From Otis tarda (taxonomy: Eukaryota; Chordata; Aves; Otidiformes; Otididae): a stretch of DNA of 64,000 nt. How positions within the stretch are numbered: the first letter of the stretch is position 1; the number at the start of each line of letters is the position of its first letter. The notes beneath the pieces were generated by a model that saw only the letters and a program-made list of their open reading frames with translations, did no database searches and was not told the origin of the DNA. The DNA is taken from the NCBI GenBank assembly GCA_026413225.1, contig CM048553.1:44494001-44558000 (forward strand), given 5' to 3'. The translations under genes were made by a program, and so were the position numbers. This document shows, piece after piece, positions 1 through 11,800 of the stretch.

Positions 1-515
1 AAAAAAAAAAAGTGGTGAAAACTGTCAAGTTAAATGCACTAAAATATACATGGAGACTGAACATGTTCACTTTCCAGCTATAGGAAAACTTTATACAGAC
101 TTGAAAATTTTCTTTAATTAAAATGAAAGGGTTTTGCAGTTTGTTTTCCTGCCACAGGTTGTAACTTTTTATAGAAACAAAACTTGCATCAGTAATTTGA
201 TGTAAAATGCAGAATAGTATGTACCTTTCATTAAGAAAATGTAAATTTACAGTGTTCTGTGAGAATGTTACTGCTGACTTCTTTCCCAAGGTGTAGAATA
301 TTTTTTTGATTTATGAACTCATTTTTGACTCCAGTGGTTTATACAGACCAATACTACAGCTGCAACATTTTCACAAAGGTAATTAAATCTGGATTTCTGG
401 CCCCTTGTCATTTGGAGATTTCATTTTATTTTGTTGCTTTAAAGCTCAATGCAGACCAATTGTTGACTGTAGGGGAAAATAAAAGTCAATTCAAGTTTTG
501 TGTTAAGGGTGTTGT
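1..515 (+). other. Possible 3'UTR tail of a convergent gene (STT3B expected by synteny)
   Basis: No coding sequence is seen. A strong plus-strand polyadenylation arrangement at 478-530 suggests that this stretch is the end of a transcript entering from the left. In human, STT3B lies tail to tail with OSBPL10, which makes it the natural candidate, but nothing here encodes STT3B protein. The identification is inference from gene order. Confidence 0.3.
478..483 (+). terminator. Candidate plus-strand polyadenylation signal
   Basis: AATAAA followed 20-50 bp later by a marked GT-rich tract (TTTTGTGTTAAGGGTGTTG and then TTTTGTTGTG). Signal plus downstream element is the standard pair, and it is the strongest such pair seen in the first 6 kb. 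Confidence 0.4.
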
Positions 516-2654
516 GTCAGTTTTGTTGTGATTAACTTGATAACATGCTTATAATCTTAGTGATAAATTAAGTATGTCGTTCCAACGCCATAATGCAAAT
601 CTGCTGACCTCATGAAGCTGCTGTAATGAAGCCACAGCAGCTACTTAACATCCTTCCAGCTTAAATTCATTAAGCCAAATGCAGGGCCTCTGCTGTGATG
701 AAATTGGAGTGGCTGAGGTATTTTCAGAGAACAGCAGCGATCTTTCACACAGACGCTTTTTACAGTGAATCCTTCTAGCAGCTGGAGCAGCTCACACCCT
801 TACAGTTGTTTACCCACAAGCAGAAGGGGTGATTATTTTATGCATGATTTGTAATATCTTGCTTCTTCCAGGCAAATCTGCATCCTAACCCTGCACCATT
901 GGTAAGAAATAAGCCATCTAACAGTTGTAAGAAATCTGAAGGGCAGCAGAATCGATGCTGCAGGTCAGTCTGAAGTTTAGCAGTCCCTCAGCCTTGCTCT
1001 AAAAAAGGAGATAAAAGGTTGCCCTCCCACCCTCAGGTATCTTTACAGTTGAATCAGATCGTTTCCTGTCTTAGCTGACAGTGTTCTCTTTAACAGAACA
1101 GAAATAAGTTAATCCTGTCAACTTTTACAGCACTTTTAAAGCTATGTGAAAGGAAAATAAGCTGACTACAGGCATCTTAACCAGCCACTTACCTGAGCTT
1201 TCTTCTATCTAATTTGACTTCGGGGCTTCTGCCAGTGTTCTGCATTTAAATGAAAAGTTGGCGACATTAAGGCAGCCACTTAGGAAAAACAAAGTTACAA
1301 AGAAAAACTGGCAGGCATGGCATTGCATTGCCTTTGGTGGTTCACAGGAACCTGCACCCCACATAGGTTACCTGGTTCTCCACCTGCATCGAGTCAATCA
1401 ATCAGTTAAATTAACTTCTACCCCTTCTCTCTGAGAACTGAACCACACTTGTATCAGTGAAGAAAATGCTGGCATCCTGCGTTGTTATCAAACCTATCTT
1501 CCATTCTAGTTTATTTTCTTAGCTACAGCCATCCTTTTGTTGTTCTGCTAGGTCAAGGGTTGGAGATGTTCAAGTATAATAGCCACAAAACAGTAAAATC
1601 TGAAGGAAAAAAATGCTTAAGCTAGACTTTGGTCATCAGTTGCTAAGGAACTAAAACTTATGTGTGTAGAAGCCAGCACTATGTAGGTTCTGCATCACTT
1701 ACTCATTACTGTTGAAAGCAGTGAGGGCAGACAGGACTATTAGTAATTCCAGAAGAAATATTTTGAGTTGTGGAAGTAATTCCATAACAGAGGGGGTGAA
1801 AAGCCATTAGTTAAATATCTTTATAGATTTACTCTTGAAAAAAAGTTAAATGCTTTGACTCAGCCCTCTCTACGTAGCAATCCCACTGTGAGTAAAAACT
1901 GAAATTGCATTTGGCTACGATGAAAACTGTCAATAATATTTTCAAACCAAATGTATAAATGGCTCCACGATGCAGCCTTGAAGCAACGCAATGAAAGGCA
2001 AGGAAGGCGGCTGGGTAGTGTTTCCTGTCCTATTTACAGCCAGTGTTCTTTTCTGCTTTGCATAAAAACAAAGTGTTCTTGCAGAATAGCTTCCAACACA
2101 GTGGATGAATGTGTAAAACAAACCTGAACTGTATTATGTAACACTTGAAAAATGTGGACCAGCATCCATGCAGTCTTTCATAAGCATGTTTTTTCTCTGC
2201 ATGCAAGTGTCCAATGCTGCAATAGTTGAGTTGTATTTTAAGAGGTATCCAATGAGGAATCTGTTAATGACAAAGTTTAAATTAAATTTGATTTTCAGAA
2301 AAAAGGGAACACTTCAACCAATTTCCTGTCTATTTGTCAAAATAAGGGGTATGTTCCCCAGCCTTTCATAAAGCAGTGATGCTGCCCAGCCCTGTTTCCC
2401 CTGTGATGTCTGTCCAATTTAAACAAACACTTACTTACCTATACAAGTTTCTGACAGTATTAACACGGTAGGAAACAAAAAAAAAAAAAACAAACCCAAA
2501 AAAAACCACCCAAAAAACCACAACAAAGCAGGATTTAGCCAATGAGTCACCTCTATCCGAACCACGCAAACAGCTCACAGGTGCCCTGAGTGTTGGACGC
2601 CGCTCCTGGACATCTAGGTAACAAATGCTTCAGTGGAAAGAGAGAGGGCATCCC
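516..2654. other. Intergenic spacer between convergent 3' ends
   Basis: No coding region or recognised repeat family. It holds a perfect 9-bp inverted repeat with a 9-base loop at 616-642 and an A-rich tract with interspersed cytosines at about 2466-2525. The short open frames here show no codon structure or homology that I recognise. Confidence 0.4.
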
Positions 2655-5600
2655 ACCACTAAATGAAACAAATCTTTTATTCATGAGCATTGTCATTGTA
2701 AATTCACAGATTATGAAAGGAAGGCAAATCAGAAGAGAGTGCCAGAGAATCTTTTAAATGAGAAAGGTATAAATTTTCTTTCTGAACATTTCTAATTTAA
2801 GAAAAAAAAAAAGTTTGCATAGGCTTTCTACAGGTGTGCACAAAACAAAAACTGAAGTACAGAGAGGTTTTTACATTACAGTTCAGAGTGTACACTGGCT
2901 ACTTGAAAAGGAAAAGATTCACTTGCAAGTCCAAGACAGCTACTGGAACAACCTACAGAATAAGGCTTATGAATATTTACTTTTCAGTTCTGCAAAATAT
3001 ACTGAACATATAACTTATCAGAAAAATAAAATGACACTTGTGAAGCTTGTTCTGCAATCTCTCACTGATGGGATCTTTTCAGAAAAGAATATTTTTATGT
3101 TTGTCTCTCCCAGGTTACTCTGGGAAAGACAGCAGTAATGGCAGCAGGGGACTCCTCACAGCATCAAAACAAAACAAAACATTTATCAGAGCACAAGTGG
3201 AATGTTCTCGGCATGCAGAAACAACCAACCATGCAGACAGAAAAAATCTCCAATAAATTACAAGCATAAAATTATTCAAATTTCTCCTTAAAAGAACGGC
3301 TACAGCATCTCTGTAGCCTCGACAGTCATACCGTCCACGCTGAAAGAGGTCTACTCTTCCAGGAGCGCAGGCCTGCATGCCTGACAGAGCGAGGTTGTCA
3401 ATGGCTGTTTGCAGTGAATATGCGGCTCGTTCTTTGGTGTGTGAAAGTCAGTGTTGCGGGAGGGTGTTCCACGTGTTTAATTCTGCGTTTCTGAGTGTTC
3501 TCTGTGATGGTATTACAAGCTGTATGAATAATTCTAGTTACTTATCAGACTAACCTCTAGAACAAGAGTGGATCCCTTAGAAAGTTAATTCTTGCAGGTG
3601 ATAAAGTACAAGTTTTCCTGATGATATCTGGTAGTAGTTCAGTGACTATGATGGCATCATTTTGGTTTTGTTACAGAAAAACATCAACTATTCCTAAAAA
3701 TAAGATTTTTTTTTCCTTTTTTAAAAAAAAAAAAGAAGTGTCAGTTATAAAACCAAGCTCATACAGTCCACATTTTTTTAAAAAATAGGATTTAAATCAT
3801 TTATAACATGAATCTTTCTGATGTGCAAAGAAAGTACATACAAGCAGACAACATAACATTTAGGAGGAAAAAGGAGCGACACCTTCTTTAAATAGGGATG
3901 CGAAGTTCAAATGTAAAGGTCTCTTAAATATTCTGCCCAAATGAACAACTACTGGCATGTTTCCTTGTGTACACACCTCTGTTTAGCCTTCCGAGTTGCT
4001 CAAAAGAGTTTAACATCTACCCAAAAAAAAAAAAAAAAAAAAGAGAAAATGCAGGACGCACAAGAACAGATCTAAGCAGCGCTTTGACCTATGTGTATTT
4101 GTGTAACGCCTATAAAGCACAAGCCGTTGTATTAAGAAAGCAGACAAAAGGCACAAAATTGATCTGTACTACAGAAAGGTAGGCATCCCTGCTACTGTAG
4201 GTTAGAAATGTAGTGTTTCTTCACGGGGTGCTGTAAAAAGAAGCACTGAGCAGAAGTCAGCATGTTGTACATTTGCCCTTTGTTGTCACTTCTCTCATAA
4301 CCATCTTCACTTTCAACAAATACGAACTAAAAAGCAAGAAAGCTTTAACGCACTTTTAGAATCCACCTTCTTAGTGTCACAGTGGTTACCTTACAAAGCA
4401 AGGACAAGCTACAGGATTGTTCCCTTTTTTTTTTTTTTTTAAAAAAACTTTACAAAACAAACAATACCCCATTTTGCTTGTTTCATTAATAAAGTTATTG
4501 TCTTGGTGTAATAATTTACTAAATTGTTACTTTCACATCAGAATATCATTGATCTGAAGAGGCGAGTTATAGCATCTCTGTTCATCCAAGTATTTCATCC
4601 AGAAGCAATCAACTGGGTCAAAAGCAAAAGAAATCAAAATACAAGTGTGCCTGGAGCCTTAATATGGAATTAAGGGCTCTGACCAGAGGAGCTCTGTCTG
4701 ATTTCGCCCCCAGCAGCGCACAGACCCTGCCTCTTGGCTGGTGGCAAGGCTCACACCCAGCCCAGCAGGACTGGGCTCCTACCCAGCCTCACCCGCCTCC
4801 ACGCACAGCCTGGCATTTTAGCCTGAATGCATCGGCGCTGGTTTAACTGAAAAGGGACAGCTGCGAACGGTGGTGCCTCAGGCAGAGCCCAGAGACTGCT
4901 GTGCCTCTCTCACGTGGGGGTGGAAAGCTGAGGCAAGAGCAAGCTGGAACCACCACGGCTACATCTGCCAGAAGGGATTTAGCAGAACACGTAAACTAAA
5001 AGCATCAGCATGAGAGTAGCCTGAGAACCTTAAACAGCAAGATCAAAACTACCAGAGCAGCTGGCTCACTGGTGACCAGAGATCTATTAGCCAGCTGGAA
5101 GTATGAACAAACTAAAAATTGAGGACACAATGGGTGAGTGTGAACAACGTTCTTGAGAAGGTATTGCTACTTCTTATAAGATGGCGGAAAATTCACACTC
5201 GTAAGTGACAGGAAACATGCTCTGAAACCAGCATCCCGACGAGCGAGCACGCTGTCAGTGTTAGCATTCTTATGTCAAAGTGAGTTACCCAATGACTGTT
5301 TAGACAGAACAACTGCCATTAAGTGACACGTCATGTTTTAAGTGCAAAACATTTTTGGCAAAAGTGAAAAATAGAAAAACCTTAACCAGTACTAATAAAA
5401 AAGTATTTTCTTAAATACTAGCACAGGGCCTGATCCTGCAAGCACGCAACTCGGGGAACCCCAGCTGAATCCAGCCGGAGTTCTGTGCCCTAACACTTAG
5501 AGGAAAAGGTTTTTAAATCACTGTTAGTGTTTATAGTTGTTTACATGTAGTGTAAATAACACACGCACAAACACATACACACCGCGTGTCTACACGTGTG

Positions 5601-5809
5601 TACGTATGGACGTGTTTGTGTACCCATACACACAAAATGGCTCCTGAATAAACTTGAGCTTGTGGTTATTTTGAGATGCATCGTTCACAGTATATAGCTT
5701 CTCGTTTGTATCTTCCGCTAACAGGACCTATTCAATGACATCTTGAAGTTACACACTGTATCATTTTAATGCCTTTAAGGTAAAGTTAGGAGGCAACTGC
5801 TCTGTCCCG
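2655..5809 (-). other. OSBPL10: Probable OSBPL10 3'UTR
   Basis: No canonical AATAAA on the minus strand was found between the stop codon and 2681-2676, so a UTR of about 3.1 kb is the simplest model. It contains a CA/TG-rich alternating block at about 5564-5638, self-complementary T-run/A-run junctions near 3704-3733, 3774-3786 and 4423-4447, and an A20 run at 4023-4042. An ATTAAA variant only about 40 bp after the stop is too close to the stop to be convincing. The extent is inferred from signals only. Confidence 0.45.
2676..2681 (-). terminator. Candidate polyadenylation signal of OSBPL10
   Basis: Minus-strand AATAAA (TTTATT on the plus strand), followed downstream by a GT-rich stretch (TTTAGTGGTGGGATG) at about 2645-2660, the usual arrangement of a cleavage site. 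Further AATAAA copies exist at lower coordinates (for example near 1511 and 426), so a longer UTR is not excluded. Confidence 0.4.
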
Positions 5810-5854
5810 TCAGTGGGTCTTCCAGAGAGGATTCAAGTATAGCCAACCATCACC
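5810..5854 (-). CDS. OSBPL10: OSBPL10 terminal coding exon ([14 protein letters not shown], stop)
   Basis: Fourteen codons and a TGA, encoding [14 protein letters not shown]. As I recall it, human ORP10 ends GDGWVYFNPLWKAH, so the match fixes the C-terminus and separates this gene from ORP11, whose tail is longer. The acceptor is TTTTTTTGCAG|GGTGATGG, in phase 0 with the preceding exon. The exon continues into the 3'UTR. Confidence 0.95.
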   Translation of the reverse strand, partial: GDGWLYLNPLWKTH

Positions 5855-8800
5855 CTGCAAAAAAATTAGGGAGAGATTTATGTATACTGGATCTCTGTAT
5901 GTCCACATAAAAGCTCAAATAATACCAATCAACCCAAGAAACCATCCCTGTCGTCTGAAAATTCTGCACTTAATGAATTTACAAGTAATCTGTGAAAAAA
6001 TTACAAGGGCAAAGAGAAGCAATGGGAAGATAAACAGATGAGCTGCTGGTTAAATTAGCACAAACCGGCTAACTAACAACACAGTCACAGAGTAACTCCC
6101 TCAGTCTTATTTCCCCTCCTCTTCTCCTCTAAGAAAGAGCAAAAACTAACTTAGTAAAATCTGTTTCATCTCAAGCAGATGAAACCCAAGACTGTGTTGA
6201 AGATGTCCATGCTTACTTAACTGGACAAATATTCCTAGATCACGTTCACTTCAGGATGCTGAGATTAAGGTTAGCAGGTGATGTTGAGTACACAGCACTT
6301 GCAAATTAAGGTGTAGATTTTCAGGTAAAAACCATAGATTTAGGTGCCTACCATTAAGTACCAAAAATTCAGGTTAAAATGAATCTAACTGAAGGAAAGT
6401 GAACAAGTTTACAATATGGACACGGAACAAACCATTGCTGCTCTTTAAGAGACTAACTCTGGCAAAAATAATTTTTTAAAAAAGCACGCTGTCATACAAC
6501 ACCACTAGCCCACACTGAAAACCCAGGAAGATGCTGTTGTGTCTATGAATGACTGTACCTCTTTGGCAAAATATTTTGGTTTCCACGGTGTCGCGAGCGC
6601 CGCACGTTGCCTCTCCTCCGCTCGCTGTCTCTCTTCAAGGCGGTGCTTGTGTTCTGTTGCCGCATCAATATTACCTTCCTTCAGGGAATTGGTGACGTGT
6701 TGCCAAAGGTGCCTGTGTGATGGAGAAGGAGCCAAGTGACAGAGTGAGAACCCTTTTGCTGCAGCCGAGTTGACGCACTGATTTTAAGGAGCCCATCTAG
6801 GACCAGGCTCTATGTTCCTAGTTAACAATAATCACCAGTATATAACCAAATTTGTTTTCCACATGACTGACAGCATTCAGACGCCACGGCTTCTCACATT
6901 ACATTAGCCCAGCAGAAACCTTGCCCAGAAAAATACTGAGAAGGAACTGACTGCAACTTTCACATATTTCCAGGGATGTTGAAATGAGTTTCTGTTTGTA
7001 ATGTGATAAACTGCACATCCTGCAGGAACACTGGGTTGCTGTAATTTGCTCACTAGTATCCAAAAAATACAACAAATAAACTGCAGAGCTGCTGGTTTCC
7101 TTACTTACTCCAACCTCTCTGTCCCTAAACTAAAGGGTAGAAAATGAGTTTGTGAGCATCTCTAGAAAGTAGGAAAATGATACCTGACCCTGCACAATGA
7201 CTCAAGACACACCTTTGTACAATAAAGAAAACATATTTTCAGATAATAAAATGAAGCTGAATTCATATTTTTAAATCCTCCAACAAAATGTTCCTAATTT
7301 CAATAAAAATATTGATTTTTCTGAAGATAAGCGTCAACAGTTACTGACAGCAAATAACAGAACAAGAGAACAAGTTTTTTTCTAATGTACCTAGTCAGTT
7401 AGGCATGTGATGTGGGTGCTGGGAGCCTTAAAATCGTCTGTGTGTTTTCATATCTCACATTGCATCACATTCTACAGATTTATATATATATTATAAAATA
7501 GTTAAAACATGAAATTCCAGTGTAAATTGTAAGACACGACATTACTTGCAACAAACTAACTTGACTACCATCTTACAATCACTCAAACAAGCAGGTGAAA
7601 ACACTGCATCACCCTTTCCCAAATGCTCATTAAAATGCATACAAGCATTTTTCCCCTCTACAAAATGGATGTATACATCACTATAAAGTAATTTATGTAC
7701 CAAACAACCAATACACAGCTTCAGGTATTTCTGCCCAGATTAATGTGCTGTAGGAAGCGAGGCTTTTTTGAACCACACCATTTATAATGGCAGTTTGCTT
7801 CCCCGTTCTGTTCCCATCTGGGGTTCAGAAGCAGAACACTGTAACGCCTCTGCTCTCACCTTGATTCCAGGGGACCTTGTTTTGCTATCGGCCTAATCTT
7901 CTTCCTGATAACAGGCAGCTTGTTAGTGTCAATCACTTTGGTTTCTCCGTTGCTGTAAGTAAACTCCAGGGTCCCATTCCATTCTCCCTGTGCCTTGCAC
8001 ACAATGGTGTTCGTGGGATTGTGTTTCACTTCGGCTGTAACCCTGAATCAAGAGGGATGAAGAGACAACCACAGAAATGACTGGTACCATTTATTATCAG
8101 TGTGTGAAAGCACTACCACAGCTAAGACTACAAGCTGCTTTCCACATCTACAAAGTAATGTTTCAAGCACAGTAGTGATGCCGTCTCCAAAAAGACTCAA
8201 CCCAAGAAAGCTCTGCTAACACAGCAACAGCTTTTGGACGAGGTTTTCCCACAGCACAGCAGTAACCCAATTTAAAACTCTGATACTCAGCTCTAACCCA
8301 GAACTGTTTACTTCATCAGACTGAAAAACAACCCCTGACACTCATGTGACATTTTCAGTACCCACACTGTTTTCACACCTGAACATAATGCTGTCCAATA
8401 CCTATGTCAAAGACTTCCAGTACCTTTATTTTCTTCTTTAGTTCTACAAGTTCACTTCCCTACTGCTGAGAGGCAACGATTAAGGCTACCTCAGTGGTCC
8501 AAGAACTGGACTGAGAGGCAGCAAAATAGACACGTACGACTGGAAAACCAAAATGCAGAGAGAAGTTTTGCATGTGGGTGCGACTCTATGAACACGTACA
8601 CGTGTGCTTTAGCAAGCCATGTCAAGTAATCTGTAAATTCAATTAAGTTTTTAAATTATTAAATACAGCACAACCTTCCCTAGTTTTCACTCAGCCTGAT
8701 GGCACCAATGACTAATCTACACCTTTTAGAGAAACCCCTGTCAAAACAGCCCGTGTTGATATTTGCCTGAACATAATATTGAAACAGCTGACCCAGGTAT

Positions 8801-11800
8801 GGAAGAAATATTAGATCAACTGAAATAAAAGAAAGGTAACTGCAAAAGCACACCATCGCAACAGGCAACACAACCTTGTCACGGACACCACTACAGTCCA
8901 CAGCAGAAGAAGAAAGGGGTCTGTGTACGTTAATCATTGGGCCATCAACCTGAGCATGGAAGTAAGACAGGAAGCTGTCTTGCACAGTGCTTCTTCACAT
9001 CTTCAATAAAGGGGAACACATAAATAATATTTTAATCATCTGGAATTTCCATGCAGAAATGGCAGTCCCCAACAGGGAGCTACCGCTATGGGCAGCGACA
9101 CTTTCACTTCTCTCCTCCTTACAGGAGCTCCACCTGGAACACCAGTTCATCTACGGGGCTGACACAGAAGCAACAGCTGGTGTAACAGAAATACTGCCTC
9201 CTCTACGTACATTTTTCTGATCCTGCACTTACAGCCATTTTTACAAGCGACAAAGCCTGGAAGAATACATTTACTTTAGTTTAATGAGAGAAATATATCC
9301 AATTCAGTTAAACGATATAAAATGTGTAACTACAATAAACTGTGCTCTAAAGCTGTTAAGTCATCTCAGACACTGTCAGGAACAGAAATTTAGGTATCTG
9401 TCTACAAAATACTCCAACAGAAGAACCAAACAGATGCCCATGAGTCTTTCCATTGAAATCCAGTGGCAGGCAAACAAGAATAAGCCAGTAACTCCCATAC
9501 CTGTGCACCTTCCCTCCGTAGAACGGCTTGGTATGGAACGTGACCGTAGCAGAATAGCCCGTTCTGGCACAACTGATGTTGACTTTCCCTCCAAGCTCCA
9601 CCCATGGGATGGTAAGTATCGAGCGAGCATAGGCACTAGGCAGGGTGAAAACATACTCTTCTTCATGTTCCATCAAGTAAAGAACACCTGTGTAGGAAGA
9701 AGGTTGAAAGTGAAATGATAAAAGTTCACTGCTAAGACCTGACAGCCACTGTCATCAAAATGCACTTCCACAGAGAGCACAACGTGCAGCTCATCTGGAA
9801 GAAGGGTACTGTCTGCAAAGGAAAAAGAAGTCTGCCCTCTGGAACAAATTTCTTCAAACATTTTCAAAAGCACACAATTTGAACGTGTACCCCAGGGTCC
9901 TTCATGGCACCAAATGGCTTTTTTTTCTGATAGAAAATCTGACTAGATTACTTATTTTGCATTATTGACAAGCGATAAGCTGGTAAAGTTGGAAAAAATC
10001 AACATCTGCTTGCAAAAAGCCATATAGAATATTCAGAGGCTCACTCAGTGGCATATCACAATTTCTCTCCAGAAAAAAATATGGGCATGGCCAAAGGACT
10101 CTTCAGTTGTCCATTCAATCAGACATGACCAGGTCCTCTCCACTAATTTCTTACCAATATATTTGTTGATGGGAGCAAAAAGCTCTCTAGGTCTGCCTGG
10201 GTGCAACTAGGAAACACGCTTAAGGAAGCCATCTAGAACTTTCCTAGAAGTTTGCTCCTTCAACTCCAAAAGCCTGATTTACCACACAGCCGTTGCAGGA
10301 GTCTTGCATCATCGAGGGGCCACCAGAGCCACCACTCTGTTACCACCAAGACCGATGTCTTTACCGTGCAGAGAAATTACTGACAATTCTATTTCATTCT
10401 GAAAAGGTTCCTCCACCCTCAGCATTATGGGGCTGTAACTAAAAAACAACATGCAGCAGCAGTTATTTTTTTGTCATTTTTGGAATGACAAAGGAAGTTG
10501 CATGTCCGATCAAATCTTAGCTTCCCCTGCTCTACCCCCACTACAGCTGTAGTTTGGTCTTCAGGATGACAAAGAACAGGACATAAGACGAGATAAAGAG
10601 CACCTTAAACCTTGCACACAGAAGTAAGTCATGCCGAACATCTGTAGTATATTTTTAATTAAAGTTTTACACTCTTTTGTGTCCTATTAAATAACTGCCT
10701 AAAGGCAAAAATTACAGCTTTGAAAACAATTTTTCACAACAGGGACTGAAAATAACCCATCACAGGAAGCACTTAGAACCCTGAAATATTTGGAAAAAAA
10801 CCCCCAAAACAAACAAACAAACAAAAACTTAAAAAATTATCTTGACAGAGTCATAGTATCTGTTTAGAAACAAGAGGAGCTTGAGCCAATTGGCCTTCAC
10901 CCTGGGGCAGACAGGGGAAGAACACATCCGGTGTGATATTGATTAGTTTGTTTAAGGGAGTAATGACACTAATTTTGCAAAGTGATCTGACACGTAATGA
11001 AGAAAAAGCACTGAACAGGAACAAGGCACTCTACTGCCAAGATAAAAATATGCCCTTAATACCGTACGAAAACACAACTCTAAATAACCATCAGAATTTA
11101 AAAGCACAGAGCTCTGACAGAATCGTCATCTTAAATATTGGCTCCAATTCACAGAACTAAACACAAGCCCAGGAAGCTGCACAACTTGTCACTTTTGCCT
11201 TCTGAAACTGTTCCACGGGAAAACACCTTTCGCAAACGGGAACAGTTTTATGCAGTTGGTCTTAGGACTTCTGCCACCTCAGCCTGCCCGCAAACAACAT
11301 AGCCAGTGCTTCCACTCCAGCAAGTTTGACACAAACGAGCCAGAGAGCGCAAAAGCCCAAACAGAGAACAGCAATGTCTTAAAAGGACCTTTAATCATGT
11401 TGCCTCGGCCAGTCACAAGTTCTTCGTGTCATGTGCTGAGCCCTCGCCAGCAGGGAACAGCCAGGGCACAGCCGGAACACACACGCACACGTATTTTGCC
11501 TCAAGCTTCCCCAGCCCCATGCCTGCAGGTAAAACCACGCTGAACCCACCGCAGGAAGGCTCGACTGCCCAACTGACCCAGGACACACATCCAGGAAGAA
11601 CTTTGACTCAAAAGCTGATGACTTTGCTTATCAAACTCGTTACATGGATGCTATAACAACATCAAATTAATAAATAACAATCAAGAAGCCTTTTAACTAG
11701 ATGATAATATTCAAAAAAGGATCAAAGCAAGCTAATGGGTACTGACCAAGTACAGAAAGAAACCTAACAGTCTGCACTTGGGCGTTTTCCACACAGAAAA

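Noticed and set aside
9284-9718. 144-codon plus-strand open frame
   Set aside because: It lies antisense to the OSBPL10 exon 9687-9501 and its intron, has no homology I recognise, and exists because the exon is open in several frames.
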